Assembly (NCBI RefSeq): GCF_005222705.1
Contig: NZ_STGF01000018.1
Coordinates: forward strand, 62,001-126,000
Length of the DNA: 64,000 bases
Origin: Paenibacillus sp. SY21-1
Lineage (GTDB): Bacteria > Bacillota > Bacilli > Paenibacillales > Paenibacillaceae
Reading direction: 5' to 3'
Below are positions 24,191 to 32,254 of this stretch, piece by piece. Numbering within the stretch: the stretch's first letter is position 1; every line of letters starts with the position of its first letter. A program made the translations under genes and the position numbers. Below the pieces are notes generated by a model, which saw nothing but the letters and a program-made list of their open reading frames with translations, was not told the DNA's origin and searched no databases.

Positions 24191-24373
24191 ATGGATAAAA
24201 TGAAACTAACGTATGAAGCCATGCTGGGACTTGCTGCGGAGTTTGCGCTCGATGAAGCGATTTTGACATTCAGGACGCGCCAATTGAATGCAGCAATCGA
24301 TACAGCGCTTGCAGAGGGCGATGAGGATACGTTCTATCGTCTGGCCAAGCAATTGCATGAATTGAAGGGATAA
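24191..24373 (+). CDS. Small IDEAL-domain protein
   Basis: 60 residues starting MDKMKLTYEAMLGLAAEFAL, behind GGAGGTG at seven bases. The C-terminal half (LDEAILTFRTRQLNAAIDTA, then GDEDTFYRLAKQLHEL) matches the IDEAL domain, named after its sequence. In B. subtilis the corresponding place before ypiF is held by YpiB, a longer protein ending in an IDEAL domain; here only the IDEAL part is present. Function unknown. A strong terminator follows. Confidence 0.8.
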   Translation: MDKMKLTYEAMLGLAAEFALDEAILTFRTRQLNAAIDTALAEGDEDTFYRLAKQLHELKG

Positions 24374-24406
24374 AGGCGTGCGCCGGCAGTAAGTGCCGTG
24401 CATGCG

Positions 24407-24453
24407 AAGCTTTCCAAAGCCTGGTCCATTGCCGGCGATGGAAAGCTTTTTTT
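24407..24453 (+). terminator. Intrinsic terminator after the IDEAL-domain gene
   Basis: AAGCTTTCCA (24407-24416) and TGGAAAGCTT (24439-24448) form a ten-pair stem followed by T residues to 24453. Confidence 0.85.
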
Positions 24454-24543
24454 GATTAATAGTTGGCAAGAGCCCGCTTCGGAGTTAACATATAAAAGGC
24501 AATTAATATGAAGGAATATGAGAACTGAGGCGGGGGGAAAACA

Positions 24544-24966
24544 ATGAAATTCAGTGATATCTCAAGCGAGGAATGGGAGGGGCTTATTCCTTATCTCGAT
24601 ACATGCGTGCTTCCCGTCACCGGGCTGAGCGGAACGGAAGCCCCATATGAGGCCACGGCTTGGCTGGAGCGGCTGCGCGATATGCTTGACCTGCTGGAAA
24701 TTCCGTTTAAAGGCAGAATCGTGACGTATCCGGCGTGGCATTACGTCGGCGACAGGAAGCAATTGGATGAGCAGGTCGACGCATGGTGCGAGTCGATGAA
24801 GCGGACAGGCTTTCGCTACTTTGTTGCGGTGACCGCAGACCCGAATTTGCGCCTGTCTTCGCCAGCCATTGATCTATGGCTGCAGCCGAACCAGGACGGG
24901 AGCGTGCCGCAGCAAGCGTATGTAAGCGATGCAATCCGCAAGCTGTGGAGCGGAGAGAGCGTTTAA
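24544..24966 (+). CDS. ypiF: DUF2487 family protein (YpiF-like)
   Basis: 140 residues, begins MKFSDISSEEWEGLIPYLDT. The overall pattern (LPVTGLSG near the start, GRIVTYPAWHYV mid-way, GFRYFVAVT later) and the location immediately upstream of qcrA match B. subtilis YpiF. No catalytic motif or membrane segment is visible and the role is unknown. GCGGGGGG precedes the ATG by a few bases. The qcr promoter lies in the gap after this gene, so the two need not be cotranscribed. Confidence 0.8.
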   Translation: MKFSDISSEEWEGLIPYLDTCVLPVTGLSGTEAPYEATAWLERLRDMLDLLEIPFKGRIVTYPAWHYVGDRKQLDEQVDAWCESMKRTGFRYFVAVTADPNLRLSSPAIDLWLQPNQDGSVPQQAYVSDAIRKLWSGESV

Positions 24967-25046
24967 AGTTTTTTAATGCCTTCGTATAGGAAAGGCGGAA
25001 TTTGGGGAAAACAATGGGCATACAGGGCTAAATGTGACAAAAAAAG

Positions 25047-25072
25047 AACAAATTATTGAACGGCAATTTGTT
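25047..25072. promoter_or_regulatory. Inverted repeat upstream of the qcrABC promoter
   Basis: AACAAATT (25047-25054) and AATTTGTT (25065-25072) form a perfect eight-base inverted repeat with a ten-base spacer, ending 26 bases before the qcr -35 box. It may be an operator or activator site; no known regulator consensus is recognised. Confidence 0.35.
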
Positions 25073-25098
25073 AACCAGTCAAATATCAGACCATATTC

Positions 25099-25127
25099 TT
25101 GACGCTCCCAAGCACCTAGGCTATTAT
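25099..25127 (+). promoter_or_regulatory. Sigma-A promoter of qcrABC
   Basis: TTGACG (25099-25104), a 17-base spacer and TATTAT (25122-25127). Predicted start near 25134, about 75 bases before the qcrA ATG. Confidence 0.75.
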
Positions 25128-25209
25128 AAGTTATGTCCTAGTTCGTCATGCGTTTTTTGCCATGCGGCAATACGCGAGATATGGTTGGCAAAGGGGGTTA
25201 GAACAGAAG

Positions 25210-25743
25210 ATGAGTAACCATGAACAACATGAAACCGCGCACAAACCGGTTCAGCGCAAGGAAATGTCCCGGCGTCAATTTTTGTCGTATACGCTTGGCG
25301 GAACGACTGCATTTATGATGGGCGGCGCGGTGCTGCCGATGGTCCGCTTTGCCGTGGACCCGCTCCTTGTCAAGAAGGAAGGCGGCAATTATGTAAAGGT
25401 AATTGAAGAGAGCAAAATTACAAATGAACCGCAGGAGTTTAAGTACACCGTTCATCAGAAGGACGGCTGGTACGAGAGCAACCCTTCGCTGGCAGCCTGG
25501 ATTTCCAAGGATGAGAACGGCAAGATTTTTGCGCTTTCGCCTGTATGTAAGCACTTGGGCTGTACGATCGGCTGGAACGTAAAGGGCCAGAACGAATACG
25601 ACTGCCCGTGTCATGATGCGCGCTACTCGAAGGACGGCAAGAATTTGACCGTTGCGCCAAAACCGCTCGATGAGTACGAAGTGAAGCTGGAGGGCGGATT
25701 CGTATATCTCGGTCCAGTTATTCCGAACACAAGAACGAAATAG
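25210..25743 (+). CDS. qcrA: Menaquinol:cytochrome c reductase, Rieske iron-sulfur subunit
   Basis: 177-residue Rieske protein of the b6c-type complex. The N-terminus carries a twin-arginine-like SRRQFLSYTLGG segment and a single membrane anchor (about 27-48). The cluster motifs are CKHLGC (C113, H115 as ligands) and CPCH (C132, H135), with C118 and C134 able to form the disulfide. The start at 25210 follows AAAGGGGG at a rather long spacing. First gene of qcrABC, driven by the promoter at 25099. Confidence 0.96.
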   Translation: MSNHEQHETAHKPVQRKEMSRRQFLSYTLGGTTAFMMGGAVLPMVRFAVDPLLVKKEGGNYVKVIEESKITNEPQEFKYTVHQKDGWYESNPSLAAWISKDENGKIFALSPVCKHLGCTIGWNVKGQNEYDCPCHDARYSKDGKNLTVAPKPLDEYEVKLEGGFVYLGPVIPNTRTK

Positions 25744-25758
25744 GGAGGCGTGTGGCAG

Positions 25759-26430
25759 ATGTTTAAAACTGTATACAACTGGATTGACGAACGTCTTGAC
25801 ATTACGCCGCTTTGGAGAGATGTAGCAGACCATGAGGTTCCTGAGCATGTTAACCCTGCGCACCATTTCTCAGCGTTCGTGTACTGCTTCGGCGGCTTGA
25901 CGTTTTTTATTACCGTAATTCAGATTCTGTCCGGTATGTTCCTCACCATGTACTATGTGCCGGATATTATCAATGCTTATGCAAGCGTTGACTATTTGCA
26001 GCATCAGGTTGCATTCGGTCAAATCGTACGCGGCATGCACCATTTTGGGGCAAGCCTTGTAATTGTAATGATGTTCCTACATACGCTGCGCGTATTCTTT
26101 ACGGGTTCTTACAAAGCGCCGCGCGAAATGAACTGGGTTGTCGGCATGCTGATCTTCTTTATCATGCTCGGCCTTGGTTTTACCGGCTATTTGCTGCCTT
26201 GGGACAACAAAGCTTACTATGCAACGAAAGTAGGCGTTGAAATCGCTGCATCCGTGCCTGTACTTGGACCGTATATTGCGGACTTCCTGTACGGCGGCGA
26301 TATTGTAGGAGCGCAGACGCTCACTCGCTTCTTTGCGATCCATGTATTCTTCTTGCCTGGCGCATTGATTGCGATGCTTGCTGCCCACTTTATCATGATT
26401 CGGAAGCAAGGCATTTCAGGACCACTTTAA
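25759..26430 (+). CDS. qcrB: Menaquinol:cytochrome c reductase, cytochrome b subunit
   Basis: 223-residue cytochrome b6-type protein with four membrane helices. Heme-ligand histidines lie in HHFGAS and LHTLRVF and, in the fourth helix, IHVFFLPG and AAHFIMIRKQG. Cys43 in VYCFGG corresponds to the cysteine that covalently holds the extra heme in b6-type complexes. The start at 25759 is ten bases from GGGAGG, while the in-frame GTG at 25750 is too close to it. Pairs with QcrA and QcrC in menaquinol oxidation. Confidence 0.96.
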   Translation: MFKTVYNWIDERLDITPLWRDVADHEVPEHVNPAHHFSAFVYCFGGLTFFITVIQILSGMFLTMYYVPDIINAYASVDYLQHQVAFGQIVRGMHHFGASLVIVMMFLHTLRVFFTGSYKAPREMNWVVGMLIFFIMLGLGFTGYLLPWDNKAYYATKVGVEIAASVPVLGPYIADFLYGGDIVGAQTLTRFFAIHVFFLPGALIAMLAAHFIMIRKQGISGPL

Positions 26431-26448
26431 GCAAAGGAGGGCTTACTT

Positions 26449-27315
26449 ATGGCGCATGGTCAACATTCAAACGAGAAGGTTGTTTACGTTGGCGATTCTC
26501 GTGTCAGAAAAAACAACCATCCGAACATACCGCCAGACTACACGTCATTCCCGGGCAAATCGGAAGCATTTATTCCGAACTTTCTGCTAAAGGAATGGAT
26601 GGTAGGCTGTGTCGTACTGGTCGGCTTTCTGGTATGGGTTATTGCAGAGCCTGCTCCGCTGGGCTATCCTGCCGATCCGACAAACGCCGCGTTTATTCCG
26701 ATGCCGGACTGGTACTTCCTGTTCCTGTATCAATTTTTGAAATATCCTTACGTGTCGCAGGATTACATCCTGCTCGGCACAGTGGGCGTGCCAGGCGTCA
26801 TGTTTGGCGCGTTGCTGCTCGCTCCGTTTCTGGATACCGGCAAGGAGCGCCGCTTTTACCGGCGGCCAATCGCTTCCTCGCTGATGTTTCTGTCGCTTAT
26901 CGCGTGCGTGTATTTGACAGTCGTTTCATGGGATCACTACCAGGAAATGCTGGAGAAAAACGGCCAAGTGCCTGAGCATCACGAGCGCGAAGAAAAAGCG
27001 CGTGAAGCGATCGAGGCTGGAGAAGAACGCCCTAACCCAATGAAGCCGCCTAAGACTGCTGCATTGGTAGAGGCGGACGACCCGGCTATGACGATCATTC
27101 AGGCTCAATGTATCGGCTGTCATGCGGCTGATTTGGGCGGACAAGGCGGTGCTCCTGCGCTTGCAGGCATTGGCGATCGTTTGTCCAAGGAAGAGCTTGC
27201 CGAAGTCATTACGAACGGTCGGAACGGAATGCCTGCGTTCGGCGAGCAGCTGTCGGCCGACGAAATCGATCAATTGGCAACCTGGCTGGAGAAGCAGAAG
27301 GTAGCTGCCGAATAA
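26449..27315 (+). CDS. qcrC: Menaquinol:cytochrome c reductase, subunit IV fused to cytochrome c
   Basis: 288 residues. The N-terminal half resembles b6f subunit IV, with three membrane segments (about 50-66, 106-128, 141-160) and PMPDWYFLFLYQFLKYP. An acidic/basic linker follows, then a C-terminal cytochrome c domain with the heme motif CIGCH (C221, C224, H225) and a Met ligand in NGMPAF. This fusion is the hallmark of Bacillales bc complexes. AAAGGAGGG precedes the ATG, and a terminator follows directly. Confidence 0.96.
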   Translation: MAHGQHSNEKVVYVGDSRVRKNNHPNIPPDYTSFPGKSEAFIPNFLLKEWMVGCVVLVGFLVWVIAEPAPLGYPADPTNAAFIPMPDWYFLFLYQFLKYPYVSQDYILLGTVGVPGVMFGALLLAPFLDTGKERRFYRRPIASSLMFLSLIACVYLTVVSWDHYQEMLEKNGQVPEHHEREEKAREAIEAGEERPNPMKPPKTAALVEADDPAMTIIQAQCIGCHAADLGGQGGAPALAGIGDRLSKEELAEVITNGRNGMPAFGEQLSADEIDQLATWLEKQKVAAE

Positions 27316-27328
27316 CTGCAAGGAAGAA

Positions 27329-27361
27329 AGACCTGATCGTATTTGCGATCAGGTCTTTTTG
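27329..27361 (+). terminator. Intrinsic terminator of qcrABC
   Basis: AGACCTGATCG (27329-27339) and CGATCAGGTCT (27346-27356) form an 11-pair stem followed by a T run. Confidence 0.9.
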
Positions 27362-27460
27362 TAAAAATATAAGGATTTATTAGGTGTACATAGGTAATCG
27401 GCTTCTATTTTTGTTTTCCGTTATTCTTGATTCCATAAAGAACAGGAGGAGCAGCAAGCG

Positions 27461-28096
27461 ATGAAGTTGTCTTTTTTCTGGAGCAAGGCGTTTTTGCTTA
27501 ATCGTCCGTTTTTATGGCTGTTGTTCGCCGTAAACGTTGGTGGCACCATTTACGGCTATATATGGTATGAAGGCCAGCTTGTCTCTACCTATCATAACCA
27601 TCCGCTGTGGCAAATCGTATTTGTGCCTGATTCGCCGACGGCCAGCCTGTTTTTTACGCTTGCGCTTTTATATCTCTTATTTCCGGTCAAGCTTCAGAAT
27701 CCCATCGCCGTTGCCGGGCGCAGCCTGCTCGAAGCTCTTGCTATCGTATGTTCGGTGAAGTACGGCATTTGGGCCGTTGCCATGATTGTAGCCGGCGCCT
27801 GGCAAGGAGCCGCGATGGAGTGGCAGCACTATATGCTCATCGCTTCGCATTTGGGCATGGCGCTGGAGGCGGTCCTGTATTTTCGCTTTATGAAGGCCGG
27901 TGCAGGCGCATTGGCCGTGGCGACCGGGTGGCTGCTGCTGAATGATACGGTCGATTATACGTTCGGCGTATTTCCTTATTTGGCGGACCAGCTTGACGAT
28001 GATTTGACGGCTGTCCGGAATTTCACGTTTGGCTTGTCTTTGTTCAGCTTCGCTACCGGCTTGCATGTGTGGTGGAGATGGCGGCCAAAAGCATAA
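27461..28096 (+). CDS. ypjA: DUF1405 membrane protein (YpjA-like)
   Basis: 211-residue integral membrane protein with about five to six helices, beginning near residue 15 (FLWLLFAVNVGGTIYGYIWY). It contains HPLWQIVFVPDSPTASLFF, a conserved feature of this family. It lies directly downstream of qcrC, as ypjA does in B. subtilis. AGGAGGAG precedes the ATG. Function unknown; the constant linkage to the bc complex hints at a respiratory or sporulation role, which is inference. Confidence 0.88.
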   Translation: MKLSFFWSKAFLLNRPFLWLLFAVNVGGTIYGYIWYEGQLVSTYHNHPLWQIVFVPDSPTASLFFTLALLYLLFPVKLQNPIAVAGRSLLEALAIVCSVKYGIWAVAMIVAGAWQGAAMEWQHYMLIASHLGMALEAVLYFRFMKAGAGALAVATGWLLLNDTVDYTFGVFPYLADQLDDDLTAVRNFTFGLSLFSFATGLHVWWRWRPKA

Positions 28097-28106
28097 TGGC
28101 GGACAT

Positions 28107-28132
28107 CCCCTCATAGACTGTGCTATGGGGGG
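28107..28132 (+). promoter_or_regulatory. Hairpin covering the ypjB ribosome site
   Basis: CCCCTCATAG (28107-28116) pairs with CTATGGGGGG (28123-28132) over ten positions with one wobble and a six-base loop. The 3' arm contains the GGGGGG ribosome site of ypjB, six bases before its ATG. No T run follows, so translational control rather than termination is suggested. Confidence 0.5.
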
Positions 28133-28138
28133 ATGTTC

Positions 28139-29008
28139 ATGACTATGCGGTTTATCATTCCGCTTATCTGCTGCATTTTGCTGACGGTCAGCTCCGCGGG
28201 AGCGGTATGGGGCAGTACGCTGGACAAGCCGGCCAAAGCGTCAGAAGTCAGCTTTAACATAATGAAGGAATGGGCGCTGACGGATGACTTGACCCGAGGG
28301 ATGTATGATGCAGCACGTGCGGGCAATCGTCAAGCCGGCTTTCTGTACGCTCAGAAGCTGTTAGCTAATCTGGAGAAAATCGGTTATTTGCAGCCGGACA
28401 AGCGTTCCGGCATAGCGGGAATGGCTGAGGATTCGAGCGTGATTAAAGACGTTTTGATGAGCGGGAATCCGGCTGCTCTATGGCTGCCTATGACGGCGCG
28501 ACTCATGCTCGCCGGAGATGTTATGGTCAGGCCGGCCAACGCTTTGTGGCTGCAGTATGAAGCTGTTCTGTTAGACGACTGGTCGCGGGTCGAAAAGGGC
28601 TGGAAACGGCAGACCGATGATCGGGCGGAAGCTGCAAGAGCGGCCATGTACAGTCTCGAAAATCACGCTGACCGAATTGAGCTTGCGTATACGCTCCTAT
28701 ACGGAGCTGGCCATGGTGTGGAATTGAAGGAACGAATCGCCTATACGAACAAGCTGCTGGAGCTGAGAACAACGCGCGGCGGGCATGACGTGATGGTCAA
28801 TGAAGCGCTGCAGGCGTTAAGAAGCGCCATCATCAAGCTGTATGATCAGAGCAGGCAAGCGGAAACGCTTGCGGTCTTTTCTCCTCCGTTGGTTGCAAGT
28901 CCATTGAAATGGGCCCTTCTGCTTGGCGCCGTCATTTCGGCCGTGCTCACTTACAAGGGCTGGAGCAAATATAAAGCGGAGCCTTACGGGGTTAAGCGTA
29001 TCCGATAA
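28139..29008 (+). CDS. ypjB: Sporulation protein YpjB
   Basis: 289 residues with an N-terminal signal/anchor (about 3-22, FIIPLICCILLTVSSAGAVW) and a C-terminal membrane segment (about 258-275, WALLLGAVISAVLTYKGW), the rest predicted outside. Position after ypjA and this bitopic layout match B. subtilis YpjB. ATGs at 28133, 28139 and 28145 are in frame; 28139 has the best distance from GGGGGG. That ribosome site is buried in a ten-pair hairpin. Confidence 0.82.
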   Translation: MTMRFIIPLICCILLTVSSAGAVWGSTLDKPAKASEVSFNIMKEWALTDDLTRGMYDAARAGNRQAGFLYAQKLLANLEKIGYLQPDKRSGIAGMAEDSSVIKDVLMSGNPAALWLPMTARLMLAGDVMVRPANALWLQYEAVLLDDWSRVEKGWKRQTDDRAEAARAAMYSLENHADRIELAYTLLYGAGHGVELKERIAYTNKLLELRTTRGGHDVMVNEALQALRSAIIKLYDQSRQAETLAVFSPPLVASPLKWALLLGAVISAVLTYKGWSKYKAEPYGVKRIR

Positions 29009-29010
29009 CG

Positions 29011-29874
29011 CTACTCTTCTCTGAAACCTTCGCCAAGCACATCATGCACTTCATTAATAACGATAAAGGCCCGCGGGTCGATTTTGCGTATGAGCGATTT
29101 CAAACGGCGTATTTCCTGCCTTTGAACGACGCAATAAACGACCTGTTTGTGCTGTCCGGAGAAAGCGCCCTTGGCTTGCAGCAGCGTCACGCCGCGTTCA
29201 AGCTCTACCGTAATTTGCGAGGCGATCGCTTCACTGTGATCGGACACGATCGAGAACGCTTTGGCTGCGTAGGCGCCGTCCTGGATAAAATCGATTAGCT
29301 TGGAGGCTACGAAGACGGTAACAAGCGTATACAGCACCTGTTCTACCGAGATGAAAAGCAGCGATAGACCGATAATAAGCGCGTCCATCGTCAAAATAAT
29401 TTGTCCCATGCTCAGCCCTTTGTGCCTGACAACGATTCGCGCAATAATATCAACGCCTCCCGTCGTCCCGCCAAACCGGAATACGATGCCAAGCCCGGCC
29501 CCGAGCGTAACGCCTGCATAAAGGGCTGCCAGCATAAAATCGCCCGTGCTTTCAAGGGGAATCAAATATCGATGCTCGATCAGCATTTCCATCAGCGCCA
29601 GAAATCCCGATAACGAGACAATGCCAAGCAGCGTATACAACATTTGATTGCGGCCAAGCGCTTTGACGCCAAGCAGGAATAACGGGATGTTAAGCAGCAG
29701 GGTCGAGAGTGAAAGCGGCCAGCCGGCTGCGTAATTGAGCAATACTGCGATGCCGGTCACGCCGCCCTCCATAAGCTGATTCGGTATGACAAAATAATGG
29801 AGTCCAAATGCGTATATCGCGGTCCCGATTAAGATGGGGACGACCATTCGCAACTGCTTGAGCGTTCCGTTCAT
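29011..29874 (-). CDS. YitT family membrane protein (DUF161 plus DUF2179)
   Basis: 287 residues with five or six membrane helices in the first 190 residues, a glycine-rich RFGGTTGGVDIIARI motif, and a C-terminal cytoplasmic DUF2179 domain (about 210-285, YCVVQRQEIRRLKSLIRKID). GGGGAG lies seven bases from the ATG. In B. subtilis this place in the block is taken by ypjC. The opposite orientation gives it its own promoter. Transport substrate unknown. Confidence 0.9.
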   Translation of the reverse strand: MNGTLKQLRMVVPILIGTAIYAFGLHYFVIPNQLMEGGVTGIAVLLNYAAGWPLSLSTLLLNIPLFLLGVKALGRNQMLYTLLGIVSLSGFLALMEMLIEHRYLIPLESTGDFMLAALYAGVTLGAGLGIVFRFGGTTGGVDIIARIVVRHKGLSMGQIILTMDALIIGLSLLFISVEQVLYTLVTVFVASKLIDFIQDGAYAAKAFSIVSDHSEAIASQITVELERGVTLLQAKGAFSGQHKQVVYCVVQRQEIRRLKSLIRKIDPRAFIVINEVHDVLGEGFREE

Positions 29875-30056
29875 TTGTCCGCTCCCCTTTCATCCGGGCG
29901 TATCCGTTTTGAATGCGTTAAGGTCCTATCTGCCGATAAAGTATTTTATGGATTTAACATTGATTTTATTAAGTCGTTTACGTTAACATAGGAAAAGACC
30001 GTCAGTCAGATGCGTCCGCAAAGGTAAGCAACCGGATGCAGAAAGGAAGCATAGAG

Positions 30057-30392
30057 ATGTCGGAAAAAACATTATCTGAGGTTCAACGGGAAGTGGATGA
30101 TTACATTTCCCAATTCAAAGAAGGCTACTTTAGCCCGCTGGCTTTAATGGCTAGAATGTCCGAAGAGGTGGGGGAGCTTGCTCGCGAAATCAATCATTAT
30201 TACGGCGAGAAGCCCAAGAAGCCCGATGAGGCGGACAACTCGGTTGAAATGGAGTTAGGAGATATTTTGTTTCTGCTCTCCTGCTTTGCAAATTCGTTAA
30301 ATATCGATTTAACGGAAGCGCATAACAAGGTTATGCACAAGTTCGCCACGCGAGACGCGAACCGGTGGACGAAGAAAACAGCCGAACAGTAA
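30057..30392 (+). CDS. MazG-type nucleotide pyrophosphohydrolase (YpjD-like)
   Basis: 111 residues, one MazG-fold domain. The metal-binding motif is SEEVGELAREINH followed by EMELGDILFLLSCFAN. Such short proteins hydrolyse nucleoside triphosphates to monophosphates and are thought to clean up non-canonical nucleotides. The start at 30057 follows AAAGGAAG and gives MSEKTLSEVQREVDDYISQF, as in B. subtilis YpjD. The order before dapB is conserved, here with a TPR gene inserted between. Confidence 0.9.
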   Translation: MSEKTLSEVQREVDDYISQFKEGYFSPLALMARMSEEVGELAREINHYYGEKPKKPDEADNSVEMELGDILFLLSCFANSLNIDLTEAHNKVMHKFATRDANRWTKKTAEQ

Positions 30393-30446
30393 ACGAGCTC
30401 GCTACATATGCTGTACCATCAACCTGTGTACAAGGAGGATGGGCAG

Positions 30447-30992
30447 ATGGACGGAGAGAGCTGCGTTCGAAGAGCTTATGAATATATATGGAACGGCGAT
30501 TTTGAAGCAGCGATCTATTGGTTCGAGCAGGCGATAGCGGCTGAGCCGGATCGCTCTTCCTACTACCATAAATGCGCTGTATCCTGCGCCCGCAGCGGCA
30601 AATGGCAGAAAGCCAGGCTGCATGCCGAAGCTGCGCTTGCATTGGAACCGGAGCACGAAGAATACCGGTATCATCTGCAGGTGATAAATGCCAGATTGCT
30701 GTATGAAGAGGCGCAGCTGCTGATTGCATCGGAGCCTTCGCGTCTGCTGGAGGCGGAGCCTCTGCTTGTGCAGTCCACTCAGCTAGACCCGCTCAGCTTT
30801 GAAGCCAGCTATACGCTGGCGCTCGTATATGCGGAGCTGGGGAGGCTGGATGAAGCGATTGCGAACGTGAGGGAGGCGCTGAAGCTGGAACCGGGCCATA
30901 CCGCGGCAAGACGGCTTTTCGTGGAGGTAAGCCGCAGAAGAAGAATGGCGCGGCTTGGCCCAAGTGCATCTAAAAGAAAAAGGAACAGGTGA
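30447..30992 (+). CDS. Tetratricopeptide-repeat protein
   Basis: 181 residues made of TPR helices: EYIWNGDFEAAIYWFEQAIA, KCAVSCARSGKWQKARLHAE, and LALVYAELGRLDEAIANVRE are clear repeats at about 10-30, 40-65 and 120-145. The end is very basic (KRKRNR). The start at 30447 is set by AAGGAGG eight bases upstream. A protein-interaction role is likely; no enzymatic domain is seen. It is inserted between mazG and dapB and ends eight bases before dapB, so is probably cotranscribed. Confidence 0.85.
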   Translation: MDGESCVRRAYEYIWNGDFEAAIYWFEQAIAAEPDRSSYYHKCAVSCARSGKWQKARLHAEAALALEPEHEEYRYHLQVINARLLYEEAQLLIASEPSRLLEAEPLLVQSTQLDPLSFEASYTLALVYAELGRLDEAIANVREALKLEPGHTAARRLFVEVSRRRRMARLGPSASKRKRNR

Positions 30993-30999
30993 TAGAGGC

Positions 31000-31806
31000 A
31001 TGACGACACAAAAAATTAGAGTAGCAGTTGCAGGCGCCAGCGGCAGAATGGGGCGCGAAGTCGTTAAAATGGTGCTGGAGGACGAAACGCTGGAGCTCGT
31101 TGCGGCAGCCGCTCCTTCAGCCGCCGCATCAGATGCGGGCAGTCTGGCAGGCAAGCCGGCTACCGGAGTAATCGTAAAAGCTACGCTGGAGGAAGCGTTG
31201 AATGGCTCCCGCGCCGATGTGCTGGTTGATTTCACGGTCCCGCAGGTCGCGTACAGCAATACAAAAACCGCGATCGCATACGGGGTTCGTCCAATTATGG
31301 GAGTAACAGGCTTTACGCCCGAGCAAATCGAAGAGCTGGACGAGCTTTGCAAGGAAAAGGAGCTTGGCGGGCTGATCGCGCCTAATTTCTCTATCGGAGC
31401 CATCCTGATGATGAAATTTGCAGCAGAGGCATCAAAATATATGCCGCATGTCGAAATTATTGAATATCATGGCGATCAGAAGCTTGACGCTCCTTCCGGT
31501 ACATCGATCCAAACGGCAAAGCTGATCTCGGAAGTGCGCAGAGAGCTTCGCCAAGGCAATCCTCATGAGGAAGAGCTGATTGAAGGCGCTCGCGGCGGAT
31601 ATTATGACGGCTTTCGTATACATAGCGTCAGGCTGCCGGGCGTATTCGCCCAGCAGGAGGTCGTATTCGGCGGCTATGGGCAAACGCTCAAAATCAGACA
31701 CGATTCGTATGAGCGCGCAGGCTACATGCCGGGAGTCAACATAGCGGTGAAAAAGGTTATGACCTACACAGGCATGATTTACGGTTTTGAGCATGTAATG
31801 GATTAG
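31000..31806 (+). CDS. dapB: 4-hydroxy-tetrahydrodipicolinate reductase
   Basis: NAD(P)H-dependent step of the diaminopimelate/lysine pathway, 268 residues. The nucleotide motif AVAGASGRMGREVVKM is at the N-terminus. The catalytic signature EIIEYHGDQKLDAPSGTSIQ is mid-protein and the substrate loop is GARGGYYDGFRIHSVRLPG. The start at 31000 is chosen to give the standard N-terminus MTTQKIRVAVAGASG; the in-frame upstream extension overlaps the TPR gene and has no similarity. Confidence 0.96.
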   Translation: MTTQKIRVAVAGASGRMGREVVKMVLEDETLELVAAAAPSAAASDAGSLAGKPATGVIVKATLEEALNGSRADVLVDFTVPQVAYSNTKTAIAYGVRPIMGVTGFTPEQIEELDELCKEKELGGLIAPNFSIGAILMMKFAAEASKYMPHVEIIEYHGDQKLDAPSGTSIQTAKLISEVRRELRQGNPHEEELIEGARGGYYDGFRIHSVRLPGVFAQQEVVFGGYGQTLKIRHDSYERAGYMPGVNIAVKKVMTYTGMIYGFEHVMD

Positions 31807-31831
31807 TTTCGCAGCGGGAGAGGGGAACGTC

Positions 31832-32254
31832 ATGTTAAACATTGCTTTTATTGCGCATGATCGCAAAAAGGATGAAATGGTTAATTTTGTTATAGCCTAT
31901 GAAAGTGTGTTTGTTCCGCATAAGCTCTATTCCACGGGAACGACCGGAACGCGGATTATGGAGCAAACAGGCTTGTCTATCCATCGATTTATGTCAGGCC
32001 CGCTTGGCGGCGATCAGCAAATCGGCGCGCTGGTTGCGGAGAACGAGATGGATTTAATCATATTCTTGCGCGACCCGTTGATGGCGCAGCCGCATGAGCC
32101 GGATATTATCGCCTTGCTGCGTCTTTGCGATGTTCAAGGCATTCCAGTCGCGACAAACATTGCAACAGCCGAGCTGCTTGTCAAAGCGGTACAGCGCGGC
32201 GACTTTGCATGGCGAGAGCTTGTTCACAAATACAAGCCGGGGCTGGAAGAATGA
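31832..32254 (+). CDS. mgsA: Methylglyoxal synthase
   Basis: Converts dihydroxyacetone phosphate to methylglyoxal plus phosphate. 140 residues with the N-terminal ALIAHD-like segment (IAFIAHDRKKDEM), the STGTTG phosphate loop, the GPLGGDQQIGA motif bearing the catalytic Asp, and QPHEPDIIALLRLCDVQGIP with the active-site His. AGAGGGGAA precedes the ATG. It overlaps bshB1 by ATGA. Methylglyoxal is detoxified with bacillithiol in Bacillales, fitting the neighbours. Confidence 0.96.
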   Translation: MLNIAFIAHDRKKDEMVNFVIAYESVFVPHKLYSTGTTGTRIMEQTGLSIHRFMSGPLGGDQQIGALVAENEMDLIIFLRDPLMAQPHEPDIIALLRLCDVQGIPVATNIATAELLVKAVQRGDFAWRELVHKYKPGLEE

